Positions 31,204-41,605 of a stretch of 64,000 nucleotides of DNA are shown here, in pieces. The notes under the pieces were generated by a model. It was not told the origin of the DNA, did no database searches, and was given only the letters and a program-made list of their open reading frames with translations. The translations under genes were made by a program, and so were the position numbers. The DNA comes from Nannochloropsis oceanica (Eukaryota > Sar > Eustigmatophyceae > Eustigmatales > Monodopsidaceae), in the NCBI GenBank assembly GCA_004519485.1, contig CP038106.1, forward strand, positions 879,501 through 943,500. Reading direction: 5' to 3'. How positions within the stretch are numbered: the first letter of the stretch is position 1; each line of letters starts with the position of its first letter.

Positions 31204-31685
31204 TTCTCCGTAAATATGTGAATGTGTGATGTTTGAGAGAGAGTGAGGTTGGCGAGCAGGCGAGCGCGCTCGCAGCTAAACCCCTTCTGTTGATGGAGGA
31301 AAGGGCCTTATGGGCTCCTGTGCGACAGTAGAAGAAGCACAAGACAGTGCTCTGTGTATTCGTAGCCCCCAGGTAAGGTCGGCCTCGGGCGCGTCCATGC
31401 TTGTGTGTCGTTTCGTCTCTTCACGAGCCATGACGCCACCAGCCGCCACCAGTATCAGGATGCATACGTTTACAACAAAATCATTGTGCATATTGCCAGA
31501 ACCACTCCCCCATTCCGATCCTGAGTTCACGCTGCTCACTTTTCCACCCCCACAGAACGTGTTCGTTCACAAAGCAAGACCCCGCATCATGCTGGCTATG
31601 ATGAGCTAGCGAGGCCGCAGCACAATTGCTCCCGTCTCTCCGCTTTCAGCATCAACACTCTTCATCCTCCGTCCGATTTTGATCT
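31204..31685. promoter_or_regulatory. Shared divergent promoter region
   Basis: The starts of the cystinosin gene (minus) and the RPC2 gene (plus) lie 482 bp apart, head to head. I see no clear TATA box; the bidirectional role is inferred from layout. Confidence 0.4.
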
Positions 31686-34184
31686 ATGGCGCCGCCCAGT
31701 GCTGGGGGTAGCATCAGCAACAACAGCACGACCACCCACCCCACCATGCAGTCCCCAGTAGCTTTAGCGACAGAAAGAGCATTTGACGACGCTGCCAAGC
31801 CTGTTAGGGATGTAGCGGACAAGTGGAAGTTGCTCCCGCATTTCTTGCAGCTGCGCGGGCTGATGCGGCAGCACATCGACTCCTTTAACTACTTTGTGAA
31901 CCGCGAGATTAAGGACATTGTCAACGCGGCGTCCAACCGGGAGTTGCGTTCTGAAGCCGATTCCAAGTTCTGGCTGCGGTACACCGACGTGCAGGTGGGA
32001 GAACCTTCGGTGGACGACGACGCATACGTGAGCTCGCGCATTACACCTTTCCAATGCCGTCTCCGCGACTGTACCTACTCGGCACCTATAACCGTGGACG
32101 TCCGCTACACTCGAGGACGGCAAATTGTTGTAAAGCGCGGCGTCATGATCGGCCGCATACCCATCATGCTTCGGTCCTGCAAGTGTATCTTGACCGGGCT
32201 GGACGAAGCCAAGCTGGCGGAGAAGAAGGAGTGCCCGTACGACCCGGGGGGGTACTTCGTCGTGAAGGGCGTAGAGCGCGTGATTCTAATGCAGGAACAA
32301 TTGAGCAAGAATCGTGTCATTATTGAGGAGGATAACAAAGGCAATGTCAGCGCCAGCATCACTTCCTCGACTCATGACCGGAAGGGCCGTTCAAATATCT
32401 TCATCAAAAACGGCAGCAAGGTCTATCTCAAGAACAACCTGCTAGGTGACGACGTTCCTATCGTGGTAGTGCTCAAAGCCATGGGCATGCAGTCCGATCA
32501 GGAGATCGTTTGCATGGTCGGTGACTCTCCTGAAATGCTCGACGCCTTCGCCCCCTCCTTAGAAGAGCCATACCATCTCGGCATCTGTACCCAATCCCAG
32601 GCACTCCGTTACATTGGTGCCAAGATCCGCACCACCACGCAAAATCGTGGACCCGGTCCCTCTGGTATGGGCTTTGCGTACTACCGGCGCGCGAGTTCGC
32701 CGGAGGAGGAGGCGAGAGAGGTGCTGGCTTCTGTAATTTTGAATCACGTGCCTGTGGTGAATTTTGATTTTCGGACAAAATGCATTTTTGTCTGTCACGT
32801 CATTCGACGCGTCCTCCTCACACATCGCGACCGGAGCCAGCTGGACGATAAGGACTATTATGGAAATAAACGTTTGGAGCTGGCAGGGCAGCTGCTGTCG
32901 TTGCTGTTTGAGGATTTGTTCAAGCGCCTGAACGTGCAACTGAAGAAGCAGGCGGACCAAGGCCTGAGCAAGCCAAATCGGACTCAGAGCTTCGACGTCA
33001 TTAAGTGCATCCGCACAGATACCATCACTAACGGCTTCATTCAGGCCATTGCCACTGGCAACTGGAAGCTGCAACGTTTCCGCATGGACCGGCAAGGCGT
33101 GACGCAGGTTCTGACCCGCCTCTCCTATATCTCCTGCCTCGGAATGATGACGCGCATCAACTCTCAATTCGAGAAGACCCGCAAGGTCTCCGGCCCCCGC
33201 TCTCTCCAACCCTCCCAATGGGGCATGATATGCCCCGCTGACACCCCGGAAGGCGAGGCTTGTGGGCTGGTCAAGAATTTGGCGTTGCTGGCGCACGTGA
33301 CGACGGATGAGGAGAGTGACCCCATTCGGGAGCTTTGTTTTGACTTGGGAGTTGAGGACGTGACGCTGCTGAGCGGGGCCGAGATCAACGCTTCCAGCAA
33401 TTACCTGATTTTTTTGAATGGGCTTATTGTCGGCTGTCACTGGCGGCCATTGCGCTTTGTTCGCTTGTTGCGCTTGCTGCGGCGAAAGGGGCTGGTAGCG
33501 GAGTTTGTGTCGGTGTACTTGCACGAGGTGCAGCGCGCGGTTTACATTGCTACAGACGGCGGCCGGGTCTGTCGTCCACTACTAGTGTGCGAGAGGGGCA
33601 TTCCCCGCCTGACTCATATGATGATGCGTCAGCTCTCTGCGGGCCTCTTGACGCTGGCTGAGCTTATTCGAAGCGGCGTGGTGGAGTACGTGGACGTAAA
33701 CGAGGAGAACAATTGTCTTATCGCTTTGGCTCAGACAGACCTGACGGCAAAGCACACCCATGTGGAGATCGACCCTCTGACGGTTCTAGGGGTGGTAGCG
33801 GGCCTCATTCCATATCCGCACCACAACCAATCTCCGCGCAACACCTATCAGTGTGCTATGGGTAAGCAAGCGATGGGCACTGTGGCTCTCAATCAATACG
33901 AACGCCTTGACTCCTTGCTTTACGCTATGGTCTACCCCCAGAAGCCCCTTGTCACTACCCGCACCCTCGACCTCATCAACTTCAACGAGCTTCCCGGTGG
34001 GCAAAACGCGGTGGTGGCCGTTATGTCCTACTCGGGCTATGACATCGAGGACGCCGTGGTCCTGAACAAGGCCAGTCTCGACCGTGGCTTTGGCCGCTGT
34101 CTCATCCTCCGCAAGCACCAGACCTCCCTCCGCAAGTATGCCAATGGCGCAGCCGACAATCTTCGAGGGCCACCCGAGGATACG

Positions 34185-34229
<45 letters not shown>

Positions 34230-35306
34230 GCCGCCACTGTCACCCTAGCAGGAGGGGGAGGCGAGGGAGGGGTGGCACATTACCCGGCCCGGCGGGACCC
34301 TCGATTGCGGCGTTTCGAGGCGCTGGATAGGGATGGGATCTGCCAGGTGGGAGAGCGGCTTGAGAATGGATCGGTGATGATAAATAAGGAATCGCCTGTG
34401 TCGGTGGCAGATCTGAATATGGGCAGCGGCGCTGAGCCGACGCCTTGTAAGCCAACGCCGCTTTCTTACAAAGGCCCGGCACCAAGTCATGTGGATCAGG
34501 TACTTATTACTTCCAATGAAGGAGGAGACTTGCTGGTTAAGGTCAGCTTGCGCCAGTGCCGACGGCCTGAGGTGGGCGACAAGTTCTCTAGTCGTCACGG
34601 GCAGAAAGGTGTGTGTGGGATTATTGTGGCGCAGGAAGACTTGCCTTTCAATGACGATGGGATTTGCCCTGATTTGATCATGAACCCGCACGGCTTTCCC
34701 TCCCGGATGACGGTTGGCAAGCTGATTGAGTTTGTGGCAGGCAAGGCGGGGGTAATGATTGGTCGTCAGGCGTATGGTACGGCATTTGGGGAGGAGTTTG
34801 GGAGTGCCGATCGGGTGGCTGCGTGCTCGGCGACGCTGGTCCAGCATGGCTTTAGCTACGTCGGAAAGGAGATTATCACCAGCGGTACGAGTGGAGAACC
34901 CTTGCTCACATATATCTTTCAGGGGCCTGTTTTTTACCAGAAGCTTAAGCACATGGTCATGGACAAGATGCACGCGCGTGCTCGTGGGCCTCGGGCGGTG
35001 CTGACGCGGCAGCCGACGGAGGGCCGGTCAAGAGATGGGGGGCTGCGGCTTGGAGAGATGGAGCGGGATTGTTTGATTGGGTATGGGGCGTCGTCTTTGT
35101 TGACGGAGCGGCTCATGATTTCGTCAGATGCGTTCACAGCCACAGTGTGTGAAAACTGCGGGCTGCTGGGATATGCGGGTTGGTGTCAGAGCTGTAGGTC
35201 GTCGGAGCGTATGGCTGACATCCGCCTGCCTTACGCTTGCAAGCTCCTGTTTCAAGAGCTGCAGAGCATGAATGTCATTCCGAAGCTCAAGCTTATGGAA
35301 TTTTGA
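31686..35306 (+). CDS. RPC2: RNA polymerase III second-largest subunit
   Basis: Intronless, 1206 residues. Forms, with RPC1, the active centre of the enzyme that makes tRNAs and 5S rRNA. It is assigned to Pol III rather than Pol I or II by [21 protein letters not shown], the segment [33 protein letters not shown] and DIPIV-like [20 protein letters not shown]. Later blocks include [57 protein letters not shown] and the C-terminal zinc ribbon [16 protein letters not shown] before the end at KLKLMEF. Odd: after residue about 834 comes an Ala tract of about 18 from a GCA/GCC run, followed by Gly-rich residues, in the loop region before the hybrid-binding domain. That insert is low-complexity and probably a surface loop. 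Confidence 0.95.
34187..34236 (+). repeat. (GCA)n tract within RPC2
   Basis: A run of AGC/GCA triplets in the coding strand, ending in GCG GCC GCC, encodes the poly-Ala insert of the Pol III subunit. Its length is probably variable between strains. Confidence 0.9.
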
Positions 35307-35497
35307 GTGTGGGTTGGGTTAGAGGGGATAGTGTAGGCAGAAAATAGGTGGCAATCAAATAAAATCAAAGCATATACGAAATATTGAGAGACAAAAAATG
35401 TACCGTCTAATTGCACGGCAGGGTTTCATTTTGCTCTTTCTTTTTACTTGCATCCATGTTCATTTGTCTTTCCCTTCTTCTTTCTCATTGATCTATG

Positions 35498-35549
35498 CCA
35501 CGACTATGCTTGCTCTGGATTCCATGCCACGACTATGCTTGCTCTGGAT
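35498..35549. repeat. Direct tandem duplication, about 28 bp
   Basis: The sequence starting ATGCCACGACTATGCTTGCT occurs twice in tandem in the gap downstream of both RPC2 and the AP-4 sigma gene. It is a short local duplication without coding sense. Confidence 0.85.
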
Positions 35550-35591
35550 TCCTTCAATTCCAGTGTACATGGCCTTGTGTGCTTTACGTCC

Positions 35592-36098
35592 TCACCCTCT
35601 TCTCGAGAAAATAGACTCCTCGCTTGCACTAGCCTTCTCCATGAGATGGATAGGCTTCAGAACATTGGCCTTGTTAGTGTCCACAATATAGCCATTACCA
35701 ACCATCTCATCCACAATGAAGTGTGCCTTTTCTAAATTGAACATGATGTCGAGCTCGCAGACGCTCTCAAAGTACTTGTCCAACGTCTCCACTAACGCAT
35801 GAATGAACTCCAAAATGCCCAGCTCATTCTCCCCTCCCCCCCCCGCATTCCCATCCCCACCGCCGGCCGCGACATCATCCCCGTCCACGCCAACAATGAA
35901 GAAGAGTGATGCGTACCGCCGGTATATGACCTTATGCCCCCGGTACTCGATGAATTGACACTGCAATTCGGACCGCGACAAGCACTTGCGAATAATCTCT
36001 GCTTCCAAGGCCACGCGCTCCGGGATACTCATCCATGTGTAATAGCTTGAAAGCCGGGTTTGGCCTTGCTTGTTAACGAAGAGAATAAACTTGATCAT
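35592..36098 (-). CDS. AP-4 adaptor complex sigma subunit
   Basis: Small subunit of the AP-4 coat that sorts cargo at the trans-Golgi network. Intronless, 168 residues with an ATG at 36098. The longin-fold start [20 protein letters not shown] and [20 protein letters not shown] match AP-4 sigma rather than AP-1, 2 or 3, followed by [13 protein letters not shown] and [20 protein letters not shown]. Between about residues 74 and 94 there is an insert of Gly, Asp and Ala that other sigma subunits lack; it falls in the loop between the central strands and the helix. The C-terminal 20 residues vary in the family. Confidence 0.94.
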   Translation of the reverse strand: MIKFILFVNKQGQTRLSSYYTWMSIPERVALEAEIIRKCLSRSELQCQFIEYRGHKVIYRRYASLFFIVGVDGDDVAAGGGDGNAGGGGENELGILEFIHALVETLDKYFESVCELDIMFNLEKAHFIVDEMVGNGYIVDTNKANVLKPIHLMEKASASEESIFSRRG

Positions 36099-36866
36099 GT
36101 TACCAAGTGATGAAGCTTGGGCTGGGGCAGGCGCAGAAGCGTGGCAGAAGGTGGCTGCGAGCTGAATGGTGCGGCGGGCACCGCCAAAAGCTACGCCTAA
36201 CCTAGCCTTGGCAGCCCTGTGGAGATGAATAAGTAGCCAGATGGCTGAGCCATGCAGAAAGGGGCGTGGTTTCTTCCAATTGCATAAATGCTGCCGCTAC
36301 GGGTACTGCCGGGTATGAGTTGGCCATGGGACGAGGAATGATGTGCGACGCTTACATGCGTACTCTAGCGAACATACTGATTTAAAGTGTGTTCGATCTT
36401 GAAATGCCTTCTGTTTTCATGCGAATGTCTGTGCAGATATCGAACTCTACCTAACACAAAAAAGCCAAATTGCCCATCCTCCAGCTGAAGCTTACCGTCC
36501 GTATAAGAGATTTCACGACGACAAAAAGGGCGTGGTATATACATTTGAACGAAAGGCAACGCCACTCGGAGCCACCGTCACCACGCCATGAGACAAACGG
36601 GGACGGTACAAGAGAGGAATAACTTCAAATTGACAAAATGTACAAATGTCTATAAGAAAGAGGATGCAAGTATCTATTGGGATTAATATAAGCGGGATCC
36701 TGAGATAGAACGAATCGTTTTTTTCTATATTTTTATTGTGGTCAAGAACGGGTATACATGTGTCAGAGCCACACAAGCTTTTGGCCGATTTTCTAAATCA
36801 CATCCCACAATTATGAAGTCCACGCAGTAATTTAGCTTTTCTCAACCTGTACAAACTGTGAGGACG
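36099..36866. other. Intergenic, nothing recognised
   Basis: About 770 bp upstream of AP-4 sigma and downstream of the Cys-rich protein gene. No gene is supported. Confidence 0.4.
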
Positions 36867-38223
36867 CTACTGGTACAAATAACTGAGGCATGCTGGACGC
36901 AGCGTTTGCTTTCTGACCCCCCTATTAACACAAACACGAAGCTGGCCTGAATTTTTTGCGTCCAAACATTCCGCCGACACTTCTTCTACGCACTGCAGCT
37001 GGTCCGCGTCCAAAGGAATCTCATGCCGGCCCAGAAGGCCCTGAATCTCTTGCAGCGCCAACGCATCGATATTTACTTCTTTCAAAACAATTAAACATTC
37101 TCCACCTAACTTACCTTGACGGACCGCTCTTTCTACGCATTTCTGGAAAATTAAAGGGTTTTGGGCGCCGCGAGCTTGGGGGCACAGATGAACCGCGGCT
37201 TCATAACAGTACATTGTGTGCTGCGTGCGCTCATCTGGGTGATAAGGCTCTCGGAAGTTACCCAGGATACCTTCTTCGCCGCCAAACTGCGGGTCGAGAC
37301 GATGGGATGGCTGCGATGCTGGTGGTAAAGGAGGGCCATCGATCGTCGCTGGCGCTGATTGACGATCTTGTTGCTCTTGGTCGGGTTGCTCTGGATGTTG
37401 GTGCTGCTGCCGCTGCTGCTGGACTGGAAAGTCCTTCGAAGGTGTCAGAACGGGAGAACCGTGCAACAAACCACATGACTGTGTGACATTATGAATTGCC
37501 GGCATCTAATAGTAGGTCGGGGCAGAGATGTGACGGGGTTGAGTTGACGAGAGACAATCAATGTGTTGGATTAGCATACAAAAGAAGATGTAGAAAGAGG
37601 GGGAGCGCGGCGGCTCGCATTCATCAATGTGTGTTTTATTCAAATATCTGAAGTATTTGAGGGTGACAAGCATGAAGTCCTCATGCTTGCTTGACATTCG
37701 TAAAGAGAGAGAGAGAGTCACACACACACTCACACACACCCTTCCACTCTCTTACCACGCCCCACCCTTCGCAGCTGATTTCCGAGACGTCGATGGCCTC
37801 GATACAGGCACACATTTCGTCCGGGTGGTCCCGAAATTTTGATGCAATTTTAGATGCTGGGCTCCCGTCGTGCAATGAGGCCTTCTCATCAAAGCGCGCC
37901 AACTCCTCCCTACAGGCCGCGCTCAAGACAAATTTCTCCTCCTTTTGTGCTTGCAAACAGGTTGTGATTTGGTCGAGGTCGATACCTCCAAGCAGATTGC
38001 CATGCTGCTTCTGCAAGAAGAGTGCCTCCTTCACATCATCGATTTTCACGTCCAAGCACATCCCCAGCGCCCGTGCGGCAAGTTGCACTCGAGCGGTCTC
38101 TGCGTAGGTGCATTGCAAAGTCAAGCGCTGCTGCTCACCTTCATAGCCAGCTGAAATTCGAGCAGCTCGACAGAGATGGGCGCCTAGGAACAGGTTGAAG
38201 ATGAAGGGGACAAGATGGACCAT
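36867..38223 (-). CDS. Secreted Cys-rich protein, GLG1-type repeats
   Basis: Exons 38223-37756 and 37505-36867 join in phase 0 (EGWGV then MPAIHNVTQSC) to about 368 residues. The N-terminus MVHLVPFIFNLFLGAHLCRA is a signal peptide. The rest has Cys spaced about 10-60 apart in helical units, for example GMCLDVKIDDVKEALFLQ, ITTCLQAQKEEKFVLSAACR and GECLIVLKEVNIDALALQ. This spacing is like the Cys-rich repeats of Golgi apparatus protein 1 (GLG1/MG-160). A Gln/Pro-rich low-complexity linker sits at the start of exon 2. No transmembrane span follows the signal peptide, so it may be luminal or secreted. The GLG1 relation is suggestive only. Confidence 0.7.
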
Positions 38224-38707
38224 GCCTTAACGCGGTTTCGGCCTAGTTTTACTGGGACAGGACTGGCGGGCGGGGGCCTCCAGCCGTTGGTTGGGTGACG
38301 CCGCCGCGCGGTAGGACCTCCTGTGCAATAAATGACCAAGTATGCAATTTTCAATCAGTCGTAACGTAATTAACCAAAGAGATGAGATGTCCATCACACT
38401 ACTACTACGGAGCAGCACCAAGAGGGAAAATGCAAAGCTTGGTGGGGTCTCGTCCTCAATGCAAAGCTTGGTGGGATCTCGTCCTCTTTTTTCTCAAACG
38501 GCGGCGAAATAGCGTTCGTAAGGAAGAACGCAGAAACGCAAAAACGGCTTTTTTTACGCTACTCTATTTTATTATGATTTATTTTAATTTACCTTGATGT
38601 TTTACCACAGTCGATGCTGTTGGTGCGGTTGCGGCCGTTTGCAGTGGTCGTTAACGACACCTGCACTTCCTCCCGCACCATGGTTTGTATGAAGAAGGAA
38701 GAAGAAA

Positions 38708-38741
<34 letters not shown>

Positions 38742-39601
38742 AGGTTCCTCCTCCTCCTTCTCCTTCTCCTCCCCCCAATCCTCTTAATCCTCGTGCTGCT
38801 GTCTCTGCTGCTGTTGTGCTTTGGGGAAAGGTATGATATGGCATCCCTCCTCACACCAAAAGCTACACCATGTCAAAAATAACGCACAGCAATCGCGTGG
38901 CTCCAGAAATGGTGCCTGATGACTGTGGAGCACACTGCAAAAATCAACATAGTCATTCCTCGCTTTTTTTTATCGTTTCGAGCAGCTACTTACATTCCCC
39001 GACAAAAAGTCTGGGAGGATCGACGGCTGTGAAAACCGTTGGGTTTGAACGGGAGATAGATCTAGGAGGAGTGTCAGTGCAAGTTTATGTTCATACTGTA
39101 TGTATGAATTCATGTACTTATGATGCTCGGTCAATGGCCCGGCAGGTGAGGGTGAGGGTACGTGCGCTGAGGGATTCTTCAAAAACGTCGAGATAAACAT
39201 GGCTGCCACATATTACGCTAGTCCGCTTTCTCATTTGTGTATATGCCCATAGGCTAAATAACGAACAGTATAGCGACCGGCTGGGACGAGATGACAGCAG
39301 CTGTGATAGCAAATTTTCATTTGTACTGATATCCTTATTGCTATATATGACAAAACGTATGTAACAAAAGCAGGGGACAAATTATTCAGTACGTGGCACG
39401 CACTCCCCGTCTCATGTCTACAAGACGTCCATCGCAGAGACAGAGACATGACGATACGAGGAGACGGTTGAGAGATAATCTGTATCTGTGCCTATATTCG
39501 TATATCAAACACATGTAAGGTGTTCATCATCTTGTCTACCTGAGCTGGACCGACTACTATACAATACCATGCTTGTCAGGTCACAGACGTAGGTGTCATT
39601 T
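38224..39601. other. Intergenic, 1.4 kb, with small repeats
   Basis: Contains a 29-bp tandem duplication (two copies of TGCAAAGCTTGGTGGG near 38431-38490) and a (GAC)n microsatellite at about 38710-38741. Short frames exist but none has features of a gene. Confidence 0.45.
38710..38741. repeat. (GAC)n microsatellite
   Basis: A perfect run of about ten GAC/ACG triplets in intergenic DNA upstream of the Cys-rich protein gene. Confidence 0.9.
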
Positions 39602-40681
39602 TTATTCAATCTGGTTTCCCCCGGACATCTCCAAGCCACCGGCCAGGTCCCTCCGCAATAAGAGCGTCGATGATGTTCGAGTCGATGTCTTCTCGTCAAT
39701 CCTGGGAGGCATGTCCCCGCCGAAAACGGTCCAGAATGAATACGTCTCCCTCATGAAGTTGCAGAAGGAGATCGTCATGGCCAAGGAGGATTGCGGACTG
39801 TAGCTCTGAAATATGCTAGGCTGTAGGTAAAACCGCGCGATAAAGAGGAAGAGGAAGGCTTGTATTGACACAACCAGGCTATATGCTTGAAGTGCAGACC
39901 TGGTGCTCTGTTCCTCATAGAAAGGGTCTCTTGCGGAGAAGATCATTGCAATGACGAAGTCCTGGACGGCGACAAGAAGAATGAAGCCTTTCACAACCAT
40001 AAATGCAGCAACGGGGTTGAATTCCGGCCAAATCTGCTGATAAACTAGATGATAAGTCCTTCCAATCGACATAACCGCATAAATGAGGGCCAATAAACTT
40101 AACAGTCTGAAGCCGCGCTCCCCCAAGTTGGCCAGCTGTCCGTGGGCGAAATGCTTGGAAATCGAACTCGCCGCCAGAAAGACAGGCCGTGAGACCATCG
40201 CCTGCATGACTGAGGCCTTTAGGAATGTATAAACGCTCCGCGCGCTATTGAACCGCATCGGCAAACACAAGCAAATGGAAAATTGCAATTTACCTCCGCT
40301 AGCTCCGTTGGTGCCGGCCCCATTCACCGCGGTGGAATTCCCCTCCATTTGTGGTAAATCCGATGCCAGGCGATGCATGACTTGCTCCTCACCTCCGGCC
40401 CCGAGTACCATCAGGCCAAAGAAACTGAAGAGAGCGTAACCATCCAAGCCAGCCATACATATGTCCCAGAAGGGTTTGCCGCGTGTGACGTAGCCAGTGA
40501 GCAAAAGGAAAATGCTGTACGTAGGTGCCAGGATGAAGAGACGGGCTGCGAGCTTTTGTAGGGGCAGAACATAGCAACGGGAGGCGTGCTCTTTTTGAAG
40601 GAGGATCAAGAAGAGGACTGTAAGGATGCCGAAGATGATGTTCGGGGTGATAGGGCCGCCCTTTTCCACAGAGTAGGCCAT
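39602..40681 (-). CDS. TMEM184 / Ost-alpha (DUF300) membrane protein
   Basis: Intronless, 359 residues from the ATG at 40681 (the frame extends 8 codons upstream but from GTG). It has seven predicted membrane segments: LFLILLQKEH..., LFILAPTYSIFLLLTGY, DGYALFSFFGLMVLGAGGEE, the LLSLLALIYAVMSIG span and three more. GYALFSFFGLMVLG with a following Gly-Gly-Glu is the usual DUF300 signature (organic solute transporter alpha, TMEM184, plant LAZ1). These proteins act in vacuolar or endosomal membranes, with solute transport shown only for animal Ost-alpha. The C-terminal 40 residues are soluble. The substrate here is unknown. Confidence 0.85.
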   Translation of the reverse strand: MAYSVEKGGPITPNIIFGILTVLFLILLQKEHASRCYVLPLQKLAARLFILAPTYSIFLLLTGYVTRGKPFWDICMAGLDGYALFSFFGLMVLGAGGEEQVMHRLASDLPQMEGNSTAVNGAGTNGASGGKLQFSICLCLPMRFNSARSVYTFLKASVMQAMVSRPVFLAASSISKHFAHGQLANLGERGFRLLSLLALIYAVMSIGRTYHLVYQQIWPEFNPVAAFMVVKGFILLVAVQDFVIAMIFSARDPFYEEQSTRSALQAYSLVVSIQAFLFLFIARFYLQPSIFQSYSPQSSLAMTISFCNFMRETYSFWTVFGGDMPPRIDEKTSTRTSSTLLLRRDLAGGLEMSGGNQIE

Positions 40682-41605
40682 GGTCGAAGCGCAGAACGAT
40701 TGCACTGCGGTTCAAGGAGTAGCCGTGCCTCAGGCGAGCTTCTACTTTGTCTTGAGCCTGTGCAATGTGGTTGCAAGGGGTGGATTCGTAGCAGTAAATA
40801 TGTTGTGGCACTCGTGCACGGGATGTACGTCAAAGCAGACGATCTGGCCCGGGGATAATTGCCAGCACACGGGGGGTATGGCCGTGCAACAGGCCACATG
40901 GCTACGGTCCGCTTTGGCTTGATCATGCGCATGTGATTTGGCATTGCAAAGGGGCCGGAGTGGCGCATTCAGGACGCTATTGGCATGTACTGTACATTCA
41001 GGGGGGCGAGGGAGAAACGCAACATTTTCCAATTTTGTTTCGACATGGTTCCCATGATAGTGATAACTAACGAAAGCATTCGAGCTCAAAACATTTCGCA
41101 GTGGGACTTAAAGCGTGGTGGGGGGTCCTCTTAATTTCTTTCTGATGTTCGATACTTTTCTTTTTGGTAGTGGTCGGAGGGGATTTCAAGGGGTGGGTTG
41201 TATGTAAAGGCACGAGTACATTGTGTGGCTTTAGCAACCGCGTAAAGCCATGGCCCACGGGTGCCTACAAAGAGAAAAAGTGTCGACTAGTATGTCGCGG
41301 AGGGTTTCTAAATACTCAAGAACAGGTAAATACGATAGAGCTTATACAACTCGCAGAAATGCAGCCGCCGTCTCTACCTCCTTTTACACAAAGCATCTCC
41401 TCCACAAAGTATTAGGGGGAACAAAGAAAGTAATAGGGGGAACATAGTGCAGTAGTTTTGTTCAGCAAGACTGCCGAGCAAGATTGCAGAAATCTGTGAC
41501 GATCTTTAATTCATATTTGATTCTTCTTGCTTAAGCTGGTCTATATAAAATGACGTTTTAAAAACAAAGGGATGGAATGAGATCACATCTCCGGATCCCA
41601 TCTAT
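40682..41605. other. Intergenic, nothing recognised
   Basis: About 920 bp, AT-rich near 41480-41570, with two copies of a GTATTAGGGGGAACA-like sequence at about 41408-41447. No gene is supported. Confidence 0.4.

Noticed and set aside
31310-31609. Plus-strand frame in front of RPC2
   Set aside because: It is a chance frame in a shared promoter region, with no motif and no plausible join to RPC2.
38602-38882. Frames with Val, Arg or Asp runs
   Set aside because: They are translations of a GAC microsatellite in six frames.
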